Of a stretch of DNA of 64,000 nucleotides, positions 36,662 to 48,058 are shown piece after piece. Made by a program: the position numbers and the translations under genes. The notes beneath the pieces were generated by a model. That model ran no database searches. It was not told where the DNA came from and saw only the letters and a program-made list of their open reading frames with translations. This stretch comes from Halobellus captivus (GTDB taxonomy: Archaea > Halobacteriota > Halobacteria > Halobacteriales > Haloferacaceae), in assembly GCF_007655485.1 (NCBI RefSeq), contig NZ_VJXQ01000004.1, forward strand, positions 226,932-290,931. Reading direction: 5' to 3'. Each line of letters opens with the position of its first letter. Positions within the stretch are counted from its first letter, which is position 1.

Positions 36662-37350
36662 TTGACATCGAGAACATCGACGTCTCATACGGGAATATTC
36701 AGGTCCTGTGGGATCTCTCGATGCGTGTATCCGAAGCGGACAGCGTCGTAACCATCGTCGGTCCGAACGGTGCCGGAAAATCGACGCTGCTTGACGTTAT
36801 GTCAGGATTGCACCCCGTCGATGACGGTCGAGTCACGCTCTGGGGCGACGACGTCAGTTCCCTCGATCCCTCAGAGGTAGTCAAGCGCGGATTCGTGCAC
36901 GTCTCCGAAGAGCGGAATCTCTTCGGTGAGATGACAGTGCGCGAGAACCTGGAGATGGGCGCGTACACTCGCCGGGAGACGCTCGGAGAGACGCTCGAAG
37001 AGGTATACGAGCTGTTTCCCATCCTCGAAGAGCGGGCGGACCAGCGAGCCGGTTCGATGAGTGGCGGCCAACAGCAGATGCTCGCACTCGGACGCGGACT
37101 GATGGCGCGTCCGAAAATTCTGGCGCTCGATGAGCCGTCGGAGGGACTGGCACCGCAGATCACAGAGCGCGTCTTCGAGAAGATCGAAGAGATCAGCGAA
37201 GAGGTGACGGTGCTTCTCGTCGAGCAGCACGTCCACGACGCGCTCACGCTAGCTGACCGCGCATACCTGCTCGAAAACGGTCGTATCAAGGCTGAGAACA
37301 CCGGTCAGGCACTTCTAGAGAGCGAGCACGTGGCAGAGGCATACCTGTAG
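36658..37350 (+). CDS. livF: Branched-chain-type ABC importer ATPase 2
   Basis: 230 residues from ATG 36658. Walker A GPNGAGKSTLLD, signature MSGGQQQMLALGRGL, Walker B ILALDEPSEGLAPQ, typical of LivF. It overlaps the livG-type gene by four bases, so they are translated together and form the heterodimeric motor of the importer. It converges with the permease genes. Confidence 0.9.
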   Translation: MIDIENIDVSYGNIQVLWDLSMRVSEADSVVTIVGPNGAGKSTLLDVMSGLHPVDDGRVTLWGDDVSSLDPSEVVKRGFVHVSEERNLFGEMTVRENLEMGAYTRRETLGETLEEVYELFPILEERADQRAGSMSGGQQQMLALGRGLMARPKILALDEPSEGLAPQITERVFEKIEEISEEVTVLLVEQHVHDALTLADRAYLLENGRIKAENTGQALLESEHVAEAYL

Positions 37351-37543
37351 GCATTTCGTTAGGAAACACATATTCGTCCTGTGCGGTCGTGAAAGCGACG
37401 TAGTGACTAGCTTGGAGGAACCACGGAGATCACCACTCTACATCGAAACGAGTCCGGTAATCGGACCCAAGAGAGACCGAGAATCCAAGTAGCGGCAGGA
37501 GAAGGATTGCAACGCGTAGGTCGAGGACGAAGGGAGGTACAGC

Positions 37544-38545
37544 TCAGTCGGCGTTTGAATCGCCGAGATATCGCTCGAAGAGCTCTGAGCGTTCGAGTCG
37601 TTCGCGGACGCTTACGACGACGCCGTTCTGGAAGTAGATGAACAGGAAGATCAACAGCGCACCGAATATCGCCGTTCGCCAACTGCTCGCGTTGGCAGCG
37701 AGTATCTGTTCGATCGCGACGACAATGACGGCGCCGACGACCGGTCCGACTACCGTGCGAAGCCCGCCAACGATGAGCACGATCAGGACGATCACGTCGA
37801 TCGCGAAGAAGGAGAACTCGTTCGGTAGAATGTAGCCAGCCTCCTTCGCGATGAAGGGGCCGGTCATCCCAATAAGGAAGGCCGCGACGAACCCCGCGGT
37901 GGTCTTGTACCGGACCACGTCGATCCCGATCGACTGCGCGGCCAGTTCGTCCTCTCTGAGAGCCGCAAACGCGACACCGTACTTGGAGTCGACGAGACGG
38001 ACGTAGACGAGAAGCGAGGCCACCAAAAGGACGAGCACAGCGTAATAAACCACGAGCTTGCTCCCGAGACCGGTTGCAGCCGTGATCGCGTCGAACGAGA
38101 GGTAGTCGTACCGGAAGCCCGTGGATCCGCCGGTGATGTCACGCGCGCCGACGAACACCTCCGAAAAGACGAACTGGAGGCTGATGGTGAGGATCGCGAT
38201 GAGAACGACTGAGAAGTTCCGCTTCGCCGAGACCCAACTCACAAAGAGTCCGATCCCGCCAGCGAGCAGCGCGACGATCGGGAGCGTAATCCACGCGGAG
38301 ATTGACAACCAGTCCGCCAGAATCGCCGTCCCGTACGCACCGAACCCGGCCAAACCACCGCTGAACAGGAACAGCTGGTCCGTCTGACCGAACACGATAT
38401 TGAGCGCGACCGCCAGCACGGCGATGAGGAGCATATGGGCGAGGATCCCCTCGTAGTAACTGCTGCCGAGAACCGGGAGCGGAGCCACCGCCAGGACCGC
38501 GGCGACAATCCAAATACTGCGGTGTTCAGCGTCGAGAATCGACAT
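37544..38545 (-). CDS. livM: Branched-chain-type ABC permease 1
   Basis: 333 residues with about ten membrane helices. It has the LivM-type opening and the EAA-like region LAALREDELAAQSIGIDVVRYK, which contacts the ATPases. It overlaps the other permease by one base in a TGATG arrangement (start 38545, stop of the next at 38545-38547). Confidence 0.9.
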   Translation of the reverse strand: MSILDAEHRSIWIVAAVLAVAPLPVLGSSYYEGILAHMLLIAVLAVALNIVFGQTDQLFLFSGGLAGFGAYGTAILADWLSISAWITLPIVALLAGGIGLFVSWVSAKRNFSVVLIAILTISLQFVFSEVFVGARDITGGSTGFRYDYLSFDAITAATGLGSKLVVYYAVLVLLVASLLVYVRLVDSKYGVAFAALREDELAAQSIGIDVVRYKTTAGFVAAFLIGMTGPFIAKEAGYILPNEFSFFAIDVIVLIVLIVGGLRTVVGPVVGAVIVVAIEQILAANASSWRTAIFGALLIFLFIYFQNGVVVSVRERLERSELFERYLGDSNAD

Positions 38546-39405
38546 CAGGACAACACCTCCGGCTTCGCAAAGAGCGCAACGATAGCCGTCACGAAGAGGA
38601 TGATCGTCGCGACGTACGAGCCCACAAAGAAGTTCGCGAACTGGCTCACCATTCCGAGGACCAACCCAGCAGCGATCGCGCCGATGATGCTTCGAACGCC
38701 ACCGACGATCGAGACGATGAGCGCGAACGTCGTGAACTCGAAGCCGGTGCTTACCGAGACCGTAGATCCGGTCGCGTGGATCAGCCCGGCAAACCCGGCG
38801 ACGGCGGCCGAGAGCACGAAGATGAATGTTCGAATCCGACGGAGGTTCACGCCGACTAACTGTGCGCCGCGTTCGTCTTGGAAGATCGTCCGCGTCGCCT
38901 TCCCGAGAAACGTTCGGCGGAGAAAAACGAGCAGAGCGATCAGTGCGACGCCCCCGAGAGCGATGACGGCGAGCGACGAGCCTGTCAAGACGACCGTGCC
39001 GAAGCTGATCGGTTCAACGCCCAGTGAGAGGCCGTACTGCGCCGGGAAGTAATTGATGAGTACTCCCTCGAATAGCACGGCGAGTCCGAGCGTGATGAAG
39101 ATTCCCAACAGGATTCGGTCCTCTCCGGTGGACCGGTAGACGAACCGGAGAAGCGTCCGGTCCACTACGAACCCGACAAAGCCGATAAACACGAGACCCA
39201 CGACGACACCGACCGCGAGTCCGACCCCGCTGTTGATCGCAGTCCGAGCGGCGAGAACCGCGAGAACCGCGAAGATTCCGATGGCCAAGTTGAGGACTTC
39301 GCCCAAGCCGAAAACGAGCGTGATACTGACACCCAAGAGTGCCAGTACCACACCGAAGGCGAGTCCGTCGACGGCCACCCCTAATAATGTGCTGGCAGTT
39401 ACCAT
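38545..39405 (-). CDS. livH: Branched-chain-type ABC permease 2
   Basis: 286 residues from ATG 39405 (MVTASTLLGVAVDGLAFGVV), preferred over a start 20 codons earlier because it puts the first helix at the N-terminus. It has about eight helices and the EAA-like segment DERGAQLVGVNLRRIRTF. With livM it forms the channel of the importer. Confidence 0.9.
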   Translation of the reverse strand: MVTASTLLGVAVDGLAFGVVLALLGVSITLVFGLGEVLNLAIGIFAVLAVLAARTAINSGVGLAVGVVVGLVFIGFVGFVVDRTLLRFVYRSTGEDRILLGIFITLGLAVLFEGVLINYFPAQYGLSLGVEPISFGTVVLTGSSLAVIALGGVALIALLVFLRRTFLGKATRTIFQDERGAQLVGVNLRRIRTFIFVLSAAVAGFAGLIHATGSTVSVSTGFEFTTFALIVSIVGGVRSIIGAIAAGLVLGMVSQFANFFVGSYVATIILFVTAIVALFAKPEVLS

Positions 39406-39656
39406 ACCGGTAGATGATGCACAACTCAGCACCGTATGTGTTTCGGTTAGGACAGCACCTCTCAAAAGATAGAGACTACAGCTAGTTGAGTAATCGTGGA
39501 GCAGCCAAACCCCGTCGGAAAATGCGAATAGCGATTGCGGGAGTATAACAGAAATCCACTGTCGGCGGAACGGGTATAACGCGAAGATCGACGGTGTGAG
39601 TGGTGGTCAAAAACCACATCGAAAACACCGAGCGGGGCAAAGAAAGAGGGATCAGT

Positions 39657-40901
39657 CTACGGTTCGGGTGCCGGGAGCGGGTCGGAGGTGCCGATAACTT
39701 CGAGGTGGTACTCGGCGTCAGGATAGTAGGACGGTGCGCCCTCCGTCATCTGGCTGTATTGGATAATGAGGTTCTCGAACTCGCCCCACTCGGTGTATTC
39801 GAGCGGGTTCTCATACAGCATATCGAACGACCCGTTGCGAATGTACTCAGCGATATCAGCGGGACCCGTGCCGACCTCAGCAATGGTCTCGGCGAGCATC
39901 ATACCGTTCATATACCCGATCGGTGGGTAGGAGTACATCGGTTCGTCGTATGCCTCCCCGTACCGTTGTCCGAGGTCGTTGAACAGTTCCGTGTCCGGCA
40001 CCGCGAGGTGTCGAGTGACGACATCGCCCGCGCGGTCTCCAAGCGTGTCGACAATGACGTTCTGCGGTGGGTCGACGCCGAGGATGTCCTGTTCCATACC
40101 GAGATCCGCCATCTGAACGGCCGCGGAGACGGATCCGGGTGGATGGCCGACGAAGTTCATCAGTTCGACGTCGTCGGGCATCTGTCGGAGATACGGTTTA
40201 AAGTCGCTGGCACCGACGGGTGCGGCCTCGATGTGCAGATCGATATCGTCGGGCGTGAACTCCTCGAGTGCAGCCTCGATCGATCGTCCCCACGCGTAAT
40301 CAGCGATGACGACGCCGACCGAGCTCACGTCGTTCTCGGCGAAGTACTGTGCGTCCGCACGGCCGTGAGACTGCGCTGGCGGCCACCCGGTTCGGAACAC
40401 ATACCGCGTGTCACGGGTGAGGGCCTCCGAAGTGCCGGACATATGGAGGAGGTTCGGGATCTGCAGTTCCTCGGCTGTCTGAGACGTCCGGATCCCAACG
40501 TCGCTAGAGACGGCGCCGGTGACGGCGATGGCGTCGTCCTGTTCGACGTGACGGCGGAACGCACTATCGGCCTCTCCGGGATCCGCACCGGTGTCGGTGA
40601 CGACGATTTCGAGGTCTCTATCGAGCATATCTCCCGCGTTAATCTCCTCGACAGCGAGTTCGAGGCCGCGGAGGTGCACGGTCGCCCACGGGGCGAACGG
40701 CCCGGATTGCGGTTCGATTGCGGCAATCGTGATCGGATCGTCACTGCCACCATCCGATCCACCGTTACCACCCGAATCCGATCCCGAGTCGCCGCCGTTC
40801 GATCCCCCGTCGGAACCGCTGTCACCGTCGGATCCAGCGCAACCGGCAACAGACGCGATGCTACCAGCACTCAGCAGTTTTACGTAGTCTCGTCGCTGCA
40901 T
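39657..40901 (-). CDS. livJ: Branched-chain-type ABC substrate-binding lipoprotein
   Basis: 414 residues. The N-terminus MQRRDYVKLLSAGSIASVAGCAG has an Arg pair and lipobox, then a Ser/Gly/Asp-rich linker. The type I periplasmic-binding fold opens IAAIEPQSGPFAPWATVHLRGLELAVEEIN and includes DSAFRRHVEQDDAIAVTGAVSS. LivJ-like proteins bind amino acids, amides or aromatic acids. It lies 251 bases upstream of the permease genes on the same strand. Confidence 0.88.
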   Translation of the reverse strand: MQRRDYVKLLSAGSIASVAGCAGSDGDSGSDGGSNGGDSGSDSGGNGGSDGGSDDPITIAAIEPQSGPFAPWATVHLRGLELAVEEINAGDMLDRDLEIVVTDTGADPGEADSAFRRHVEQDDAIAVTGAVSSDVGIRTSQTAEELQIPNLLHMSGTSEALTRDTRYVFRTGWPPAQSHGRADAQYFAENDVSSVGVVIADYAWGRSIEAALEEFTPDDIDLHIEAAPVGASDFKPYLRQMPDDVELMNFVGHPPGSVSAAVQMADLGMEQDILGVDPPQNVIVDTLGDRAGDVVTRHLAVPDTELFNDLGQRYGEAYDEPMYSYPPIGYMNGMMLAETIAEVGTGPADIAEYIRNGSFDMLYENPLEYTEWGEFENLIIQYSQMTEGAPSYYPDAEYHLEVIGTSDPLPAPEP

Positions 40902-41231
40902 ACGGGTGAGTGTCGAGAAGATAAGTTAACTCTTTGCATTACAATGATTATATATTCGGCCAGAAGAGTGACTGAATCATAATCCTACATACTAATTTTT
41001 ACTGATATTTTCTGAATAGTGTTAAAATTATAGCATATCTAGATCCGCTATTTAGCAAGTAAAAAAGATTTTATTCGGAGTCATACAATAAAATATCACT
41101 TAACAATATATAAAGAATTATTTTGTATATAGATATACCGAGCCATCCGAGATCCATTCTGAGTGATTAAACAGAATAGGGAGGGTGGCAGGGTGTCCTG
41201 AAAAAGACGGCAGTAGACTGCGAAAGGAAGC
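40902..41231 (+). other. Intergenic region, AT-rich, no gene seen
   Basis: 330 bases between the binding protein and the channel-like gene, strongly AT-rich from 40980 to 41140. No coding segment is convincing. It likely holds the promoter of the binding-protein gene. Confidence 0.6.
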
Positions 41232-42248
41232 TTACTCCGGTCCCGGGAATTCCTCACTATCGTCATACCCCTCGGTATCGACCTCACCCCGAACGGAGTC
41301 GACCCACCCGTCGATGTTCTCCGCGACGTAGTCCTGCCCGCCAAGGCCGACTGCAAGGCCGATCCCGATTGCCAGCGCGATGGCGAGCGCACCGAAGAAC
41401 GCGGCGATAAACGCCGTGAACAGGTTCGTCAAGACGAGGATCTCAAAGCCGATCGTGGCGACGGCGATCGTGATCGTGATGTAGTAGATGAGCACCTTGA
41501 CTACGAGGCTTGCGCCGTGGATCATCCGGCCCTCGCCCATATCGCTTACGAGCATACCGACGCGTTCGGCGACCCAGATCCCCACGAGGAGGACCAGCAG
41601 GCCGCCGATCAGGGCGGGGAGATACGCGGCGAACGTATCGAGCAACCCGGACAGGGCGTCTATCGCGAGGATATCCGCCACGGCCAAGAGCGTCAGCAGG
41701 TAGATGTAGTACGTGACGAGCAACCCGATGATCCGGCCGAACTCGCCTTCGGAGTCGCTGAGTCGCTCCAGTGGGGTCTCACGGAGGTACCGCCCGACGT
41801 CGAATCCTCCCACGATATCGGCCACGATGTCGCCGATCACGCGGCCGACGATGAAGCCGATGACGAGCACGACGAGCGCCCCCAGAACGACCGGCAGGAA
41901 CGCTCCGAGTTCGGAGAGCAACTGGGTGAGTTGCGGGATGTCGAGAACGTCCGCGGCAGCGAGTAACGCGACGAAGTAGACGTAGTAGGAGACGATTTTC
42001 CCGAGTGCGAGGGCGACACCGTCTCCCTCACCGACGTTCGCGATCGCGGTTCCCTCTGTGTAGCGGTCGACCCCGATCCGGCGAATGATGCGAGTGACGA
42101 GCCCGCCGAGAAGACGACCGATGATGTACCCGATCAGAAGGATGACGAGTGCGGCGACGACCGTCGGGAGATACGCGATCGCGTCCGCGACCGCCTGTTC
42201 GATCGCTCCGCCGACCTGCATCACGACAACTGTGTCTTGGCTGAACAT
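41232..42248 (-). CDS. Mechanosensitive-channel-like TM-helix repeat protein
   Basis: 338 residues. Three related units, each a helix pair ending VGRLLGGL-type, VGRVIGDIV and WVAERVGMLV, resemble the TM_helix repeat family associated with small-conductance mechanosensitive channels. No MscS beta domain is seen after the last helix; the protein ends in an acidic tail DDSEEFPGPE. Role probably in osmotic response, inferred from the family only. Confidence 0.8.
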   Translation of the reverse strand: MFSQDTVVVMQVGGAIEQAVADAIAYLPTVVAALVILLIGYIIGRLLGGLVTRIIRRIGVDRYTEGTAIANVGEGDGVALALGKIVSYYVYFVALLAAADVLDIPQLTQLLSELGAFLPVVLGALVVLVIGFIVGRVIGDIVADIVGGFDVGRYLRETPLERLSDSEGEFGRIIGLLVTYYIYLLTLLAVADILAIDALSGLLDTFAAYLPALIGGLLVLLVGIWVAERVGMLVSDMGEGRMIHGASLVVKVLIYYITITIAVATIGFEILVLTNLFTAFIAAFFGALAIALAIGIGLAVGLGGQDYVAENIDGWVDSVRGEVDTEGYDDSEEFPGPE

Positions 42249-42369
42249 TACCGTAAAGATATACGGTGGTACACATTGTTACTCAGCGAATAGTCGGCGA
42301 ATCGAACGGTATGAGTCGGTTATCGCACGATAAAACGCCGGCAATTGTCGCCGAGACGACCGCTCCGAC

Positions 42370-43743
42370 TCACGGTCGTGGCGGGTCTCGTTCTTTCGAG
42401 TCGTACAACGCGTCCGGATGGACGGTTGCCGCGATTTCACGGGTGGGGTCGTCGGGAGTGAAGCCGCCCCACCTGACCGTCACGGACTCGCCCTCCATCG
42501 CCGCCGACGCGTCGATCCGGGCGTTCGAGAGCATCGCTCTGAAATTCGGGCTGTAGGTGACTCCCGACGCCCAGCCGACCTGACGGTCGTCCTGTTCGAC
42601 GGGGAGATAGGAGATGCGGAACTGGCCCGAGGGAAGTTGCATCGGCGGGGCGACGTCGCCGTCGCCGAACTGTTCGCCGAACACGCCGAGGACGTCGTCG
42701 CTCTCCCACCGGAGGTTGACGAACGTCGAGTCGGGGCCGCCCGCGTCGGCTTCCTCGCGGAGGGCGTCGCGACCGTGGAAGTCCGAGGCGTCGAGCGCGA
42801 CGAGCCCGCCCCACCCGAGTTCCGCCGGAGTGCAGAAATGTTCGTCGCCCCAGTCGAACGCCTCGGCCTCCTCGTGGCTCATCCAGTGTTTCGCGAACCG
42901 TTCGATCTGCTCCGGTTCCATCCTCGCGGGGAGGTAATCGCGAATAGCGGTCGCGAGGTTGATCTCCGTGTGCCCGATCAACTGCGCGCGGAACCCGAGT
43001 TCCCGCAGGCCGTATTCCGAACCGGTTTCGCGGACCTCCCGCCACAGTTCGTGCGCCTTTCCGGACTGGACGGGAAAGAAGAACTCGTAGCCCAGTTCGC
43101 CCGTGACGCCCTGCCGAGCGACGATCGCCTCCTCGCCGAGCACCTCCGTCGTCCGGAAGCGCGAGAATCCGAGGTCGGCGAAGTCCTCGTCGACGACGGC
43201 TTCCAGGACATCGAGGGATTTCGGTCCCTGCAGCGCAAAGACGGTGTGGTCCGGCGTCACGTCCTCGAGGTCGACATCGTAGTCGGTCTCGTTTCGGATG
43301 TGCGAGAGCCACTGCACCGCGCCCGACTGCGTGAAGATGAACTCGTCGTCGGCAAGTCGAAACGTGATTCCCTCGATCGCGACGTTTCCGCGTTCGTTCA
43401 CCATCGGCGTGAACCGCGCGTGGCCGACGTCCTGGCCGGTCAGATCGACCACGGTCGCGTACTGAAGGAACTCGAACGCGTCGGGGCCGGTGATCCGGGC
43501 CTTGTTGAGCCAACTCCAATCGCCGAGCGCGACGTCGTTGCGCAGGGCGAGCGATTCCTTCCACCAGCGCGTGTACTCGTCGGCGACGAGCATCCCCGCG
43601 TTCAGGTGGGTCCAGGAGTTACTCGCGTTCGTCTCGTCTTGAGCGGGCGCGCCCGGAGAGCCGATGTAGGGGCGCTCGATGAACGCCGTGTCGCCCCATC
43701 GGTTCGCCCGTTGGTACCGTTCGCGATAGTCATCAGGTTCCAT
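42370..43743 (-). CDS. Second large GcvT/LigM-type protein
   Basis: 457 residues, the same size class as the LigM-like protein at 32561. The GcvT fold shows ITGPDAFEFLQYATV, LQGPKSLDVLEAVV, ARQGVTGELGYEFFFP and the C-terminal VRWGGFTPDDPTRE. Unlike the first copy it keeps the TGE-x-GYE segment. It is a probable tetrahydrofolate-dependent methyl- or aminomethyltransferase; the two copies are diverged, so different substrates or steps are possible. It starts 188 bases from katG. Confidence 0.72.
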   Translation of the reverse strand: MEPDDYRERYQRANRWGDTAFIERPYIGSPGAPAQDETNASNSWTHLNAGMLVADEYTRWWKESLALRNDVALGDWSWLNKARITGPDAFEFLQYATVVDLTGQDVGHARFTPMVNERGNVAIEGITFRLADDEFIFTQSGAVQWLSHIRNETDYDVDLEDVTPDHTVFALQGPKSLDVLEAVVDEDFADLGFSRFRTTEVLGEEAIVARQGVTGELGYEFFFPVQSGKAHELWREVRETGSEYGLRELGFRAQLIGHTEINLATAIRDYLPARMEPEQIERFAKHWMSHEEAEAFDWGDEHFCTPAELGWGGLVALDASDFHGRDALREEADAGGPDSTFVNLRWESDDVLGVFGEQFGDGDVAPPMQLPSGQFRISYLPVEQDDRQVGWASGVTYSPNFRAMLSNARIDASAAMEGESVTVRWGGFTPDDPTREIAATVHPDALYDSKERDPPRP

Positions 43744-43931
43744 AGGTGCCCCTCTAGTCGCGTGTTTGTAATTATGTTGGACGGCGCACCGACAGATTTT
43801 CGAACCGAACCGCTTGTGCTCACGTCAGTGTCGAGGCGGAAGCCGACACGACACCGGGTCAGGATACCTGACTGAGAGGGTTCGCCATCGCGACTGAAAA
43901 AACGTCACCGCCTGAGGGTCCGCAACCGAGA

Positions 43932-46169
<2,238 letters not shown>

Positions 46170-46585
46170 TTATCAGCAGAGAAGGAGTTCATCCTCCCAT
46201 CGAGGCCCACGCGTCCACCCTGGGAAAACGTGTGAAAACAGGCCGACCACGGCAAGCCCTAACGGGAACCGTATCGTTCGCATACCTCTTGAAAGGCCGA
46301 TTTATCCAATTTCTATCAGAACTAGTTTCTATGGCCCGGAGGCTGAGAACAGCCGTTCCAGTTCCGCAAGGGAATTGATGGCTGTGAATAGTTCAAATCG
46401 CGTATGGGAAAGCCGACTTCGGATTCGTCCCCGATTAGCTCCGCGAAGCGATCAACCTAAGCCGAGGACCTCGGATCGATTCCGGCTCTCCCCTTAGCCT
46501 TTTTCGCGCCGTTACTCGGAAGTTTTCGACGGGTGTTCTCTCCGCATAGGCGACGGCGGTCTAGCAGCGTTCGATCGGGAGAAGG

Positions 46586-46608
46586 CTTATGACTAATTGG
46601 TCAGTAAG
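46586..46608 (+). promoter_or_regulatory. TetR-type operator-like palindrome 1
   Basis: A 23-bp near-palindrome, CTTATGACTAATTGGTCAGT followed by AAG, pairs CTTA/TAAG, TGAC/GTCA and AATT. It covers the TATA position for ATG 46616 and shares about 16 of 21 bases with the element at 47794. Confidence 0.55.
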
Positions 46609-46615
46609 TTCGAGT

Positions 46616-47050
46616 ATGAGTCGATCGGTTGCAGTGAAACGCCCGTGGCTCGCGGCGGTACTCGCAGCGGTCGTCACCGGACTGGGTCACGTGTATCTTC
46701 GACGGTGGAAGCGCGCCCTCGGGTGGCTGACCGTCCTCTTCGGTGTGAGCTTCCTCCTCGTCGACCCATCGGTTCTCGACGAACTCGCGAGCGGTACCGT
46801 CGATCCGGTTGCGAGCGCACCGATACTCCTGGTCGGCGCGCTCAGCGTTATCGACGCCTACGTGATCGCACGCGTCCAGAATTCGATCGTTCGTATCCGA
46901 GCCTCACACGGGAGAGAACAGGTTCACTGCCCGAACTGTGGAAAGGAGCTCGACCCCGACCTGACTTTTTGTCAGTGGTGCACGGCCGAACTCCCCGAAC
47001 GAGTGCAAACGTCGTCCGAGGACATCGATGCCGACGTGGACAGACCCTGA
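46616..47050 (+). CDS. Zinc-ribbon-containing membrane protein
   Basis: 144 residues from ATG 46616; an ATG at 46589 lies inside the operator-like palindrome and is less likely. Two or three hydrophobic segments (VTGLGHVYLRRWKRALGWL region) precede a C-terminal zinc ribbon CPNCGKELDPDLTFCQWC. It resembles uncharacterised haloarchaeal membrane proteins. Its promoter has an operator-like palindrome also found beside the TetR gene's other target. Confidence 0.7.
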   Translation: MSRSVAVKRPWLAAVLAAVVTGLGHVYLRRWKRALGWLTVLFGVSFLLVDPSVLDELASGTVDPVASAPILLVGALSVIDAYVIARVQNSIVRIRASHGREQVHCPNCGKELDPDLTFCQWCTAELPERVQTSSEDIDADVDRP

Positions 47051-47058
47051 GATCCCCC

Positions 47059-47649
47059 TCACTGAAGCATCGCGTCGACGTACTCCCCGGCGGTTTGTCT
47101 CGCCGTTTCGAGGGCCGAAAGGTCGTCTAAGACGACAGCGCGGGTACGGCCGCCGTCGACGATCGTCATCAACGCCCGGGTGACGTGGTCGGCGTCGACG
47201 TCTTCGAAGACGCCCTCGTCGATTCCGTGGTTGATGACCGCCTTGAGCATATATCGGATGTACTCGTCGTTCTGCTCGAAGCGGTCGCGAAACGCCTGCT
47301 TGTAGGGGGCCTGACTCCGCATCTCGAGCAGCGCGATCGACAGATCGGGGTTCTCCTGCGGCTTAACGAGCAACATATCGAGCAGCAGCTCCAGCCGCTT
47401 CTCCGGGTCGGTCGTCTCTACAGCGTGAATCGAATCGACGAACCGTTCCAGTAGATGATCGAGAAACGCGGCGAGTAGCGCCTCTTTCGTGTCGTAATAA
47501 TAGTGCACTGCAGCCGTCGATTTTCCGTACTCGGCGGCGATTCGTTTGATCGTGAGGTCAGCGTACCCGTGTTCTCGGAGCGCCCGATAGGTGGCCTGCA
47601 TTATCTCCTCGTTTTGCGCCGAGAACTCCCGATCCGAGGGTTCAGCCAT
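47059..47649 (-). CDS. TetR-family transcriptional regulator
   Basis: 196 residues. The N-terminal helix-turn-helix reads LTIKRIAAEYGKSTAAVHYYYDTKEAL, typical of TetR, and the rest is an all-helical ligand domain. It lies between the zinc-ribbon protein and the MATE exporter, with related operator-like repeats at each promoter, so it likely represses both in the absence of a drug-like ligand. Binding sites are inferred. Confidence 0.88.
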   Translation of the reverse strand: MAEPSDREFSAQNEEIMQATYRALREHGYADLTIKRIAAEYGKSTAAVHYYYDTKEALLAAFLDHLLERFVDSIHAVETTDPEKRLELLLDMLLVKPQENPDLSIALLEMRSQAPYKQAFRDRFEQNDEYIRYMLKAVINHGIDEGVFEDVDADHVTRALMTIVDGGRTRAVVLDDLSALETARQTAGEYVDAMLQ

Positions 47650-47793
47650 CGTATGCGAGATTCGTCCGTGGCTGGTTAACGGTTTTGTCCCCGTCCGGCT
47701 GTCCGGTTGGGGGTAACCGACCGATCAGCGAGCGCAACCTGAAGGTCGATAACGATCCCCTATGTCACGGTACACACCCCCACGAAATCCTTT

Positions 47794-47811
47794 TGACTGA
47801 CTAGTTAGTAA
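47794..47811 (+). promoter_or_regulatory. TetR-type operator-like palindrome 2
   Basis: TGACTGACTAGTTAGTAA is an 18-bp near-palindrome with two mismatched pairs, 16 bases before ATG 47828. It matches the element at 46586 over about 16 of 21 bases. Confidence 0.55.
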
Positions 47812-47827
47812 GTAATCGTAGACCAGT

Positions 47828-48058
47828 ATGGACGACCACCCAGCGACCGACAGTTCGGAGCCGACGAAGAGGGCGCGCTGTCGTCACGGGTATGTGACTC
47901 TCACGAGCGCGGGCATTGCGGTCGGACCCGACGAGCGTACGGCATCGGTTCACCGCGATGGAGAGGGGAAAACGCTTTCCGTAGAGTTCTCTACGTGTCT
48001 CGTCGCTACGATCGGCGGAGCGCACCCAGCGGGCGTCTCGGCGGGGGCGGCGAACTGA
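47828..48058 (+). CDS. Small protein upstream of MATE exporter
   Basis: 76 residues, not recognised. It begins just after operator 2 and its stop TGA overlaps the exporter's ATG (TGATG at 48056-48060), so it is likely translated together with it. Contains RARCRHGYVTLTSAG and two Cys residues; low-complexity Ala/Gly end. It could also be a leader frame. Confidence 0.5.
   Translation: MDDHPATDSSEPTKRARCRHGYVTLTSAGIAVGPDERTASVHRDGEGKTLSVEFSTCLVATIGGAHPAGVSAGAAN

Noticed and set aside
39600..40982. 460-residue open frame antisense to the importer binding protein
   Set aside because: Lies opposite a lipoprotein with clear signal and fold.
42418..43875. 485-residue open frame antisense to the second GcvT-type gene
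   Set aside because: No recognisable motif and follows the codon bias of the opposite strand.
46371..46410. tRNA-like GTTCAAATC loop
   Set aside because: Flanking bases do not form the T-arm stem, and no acceptor or anticodon arms fit.
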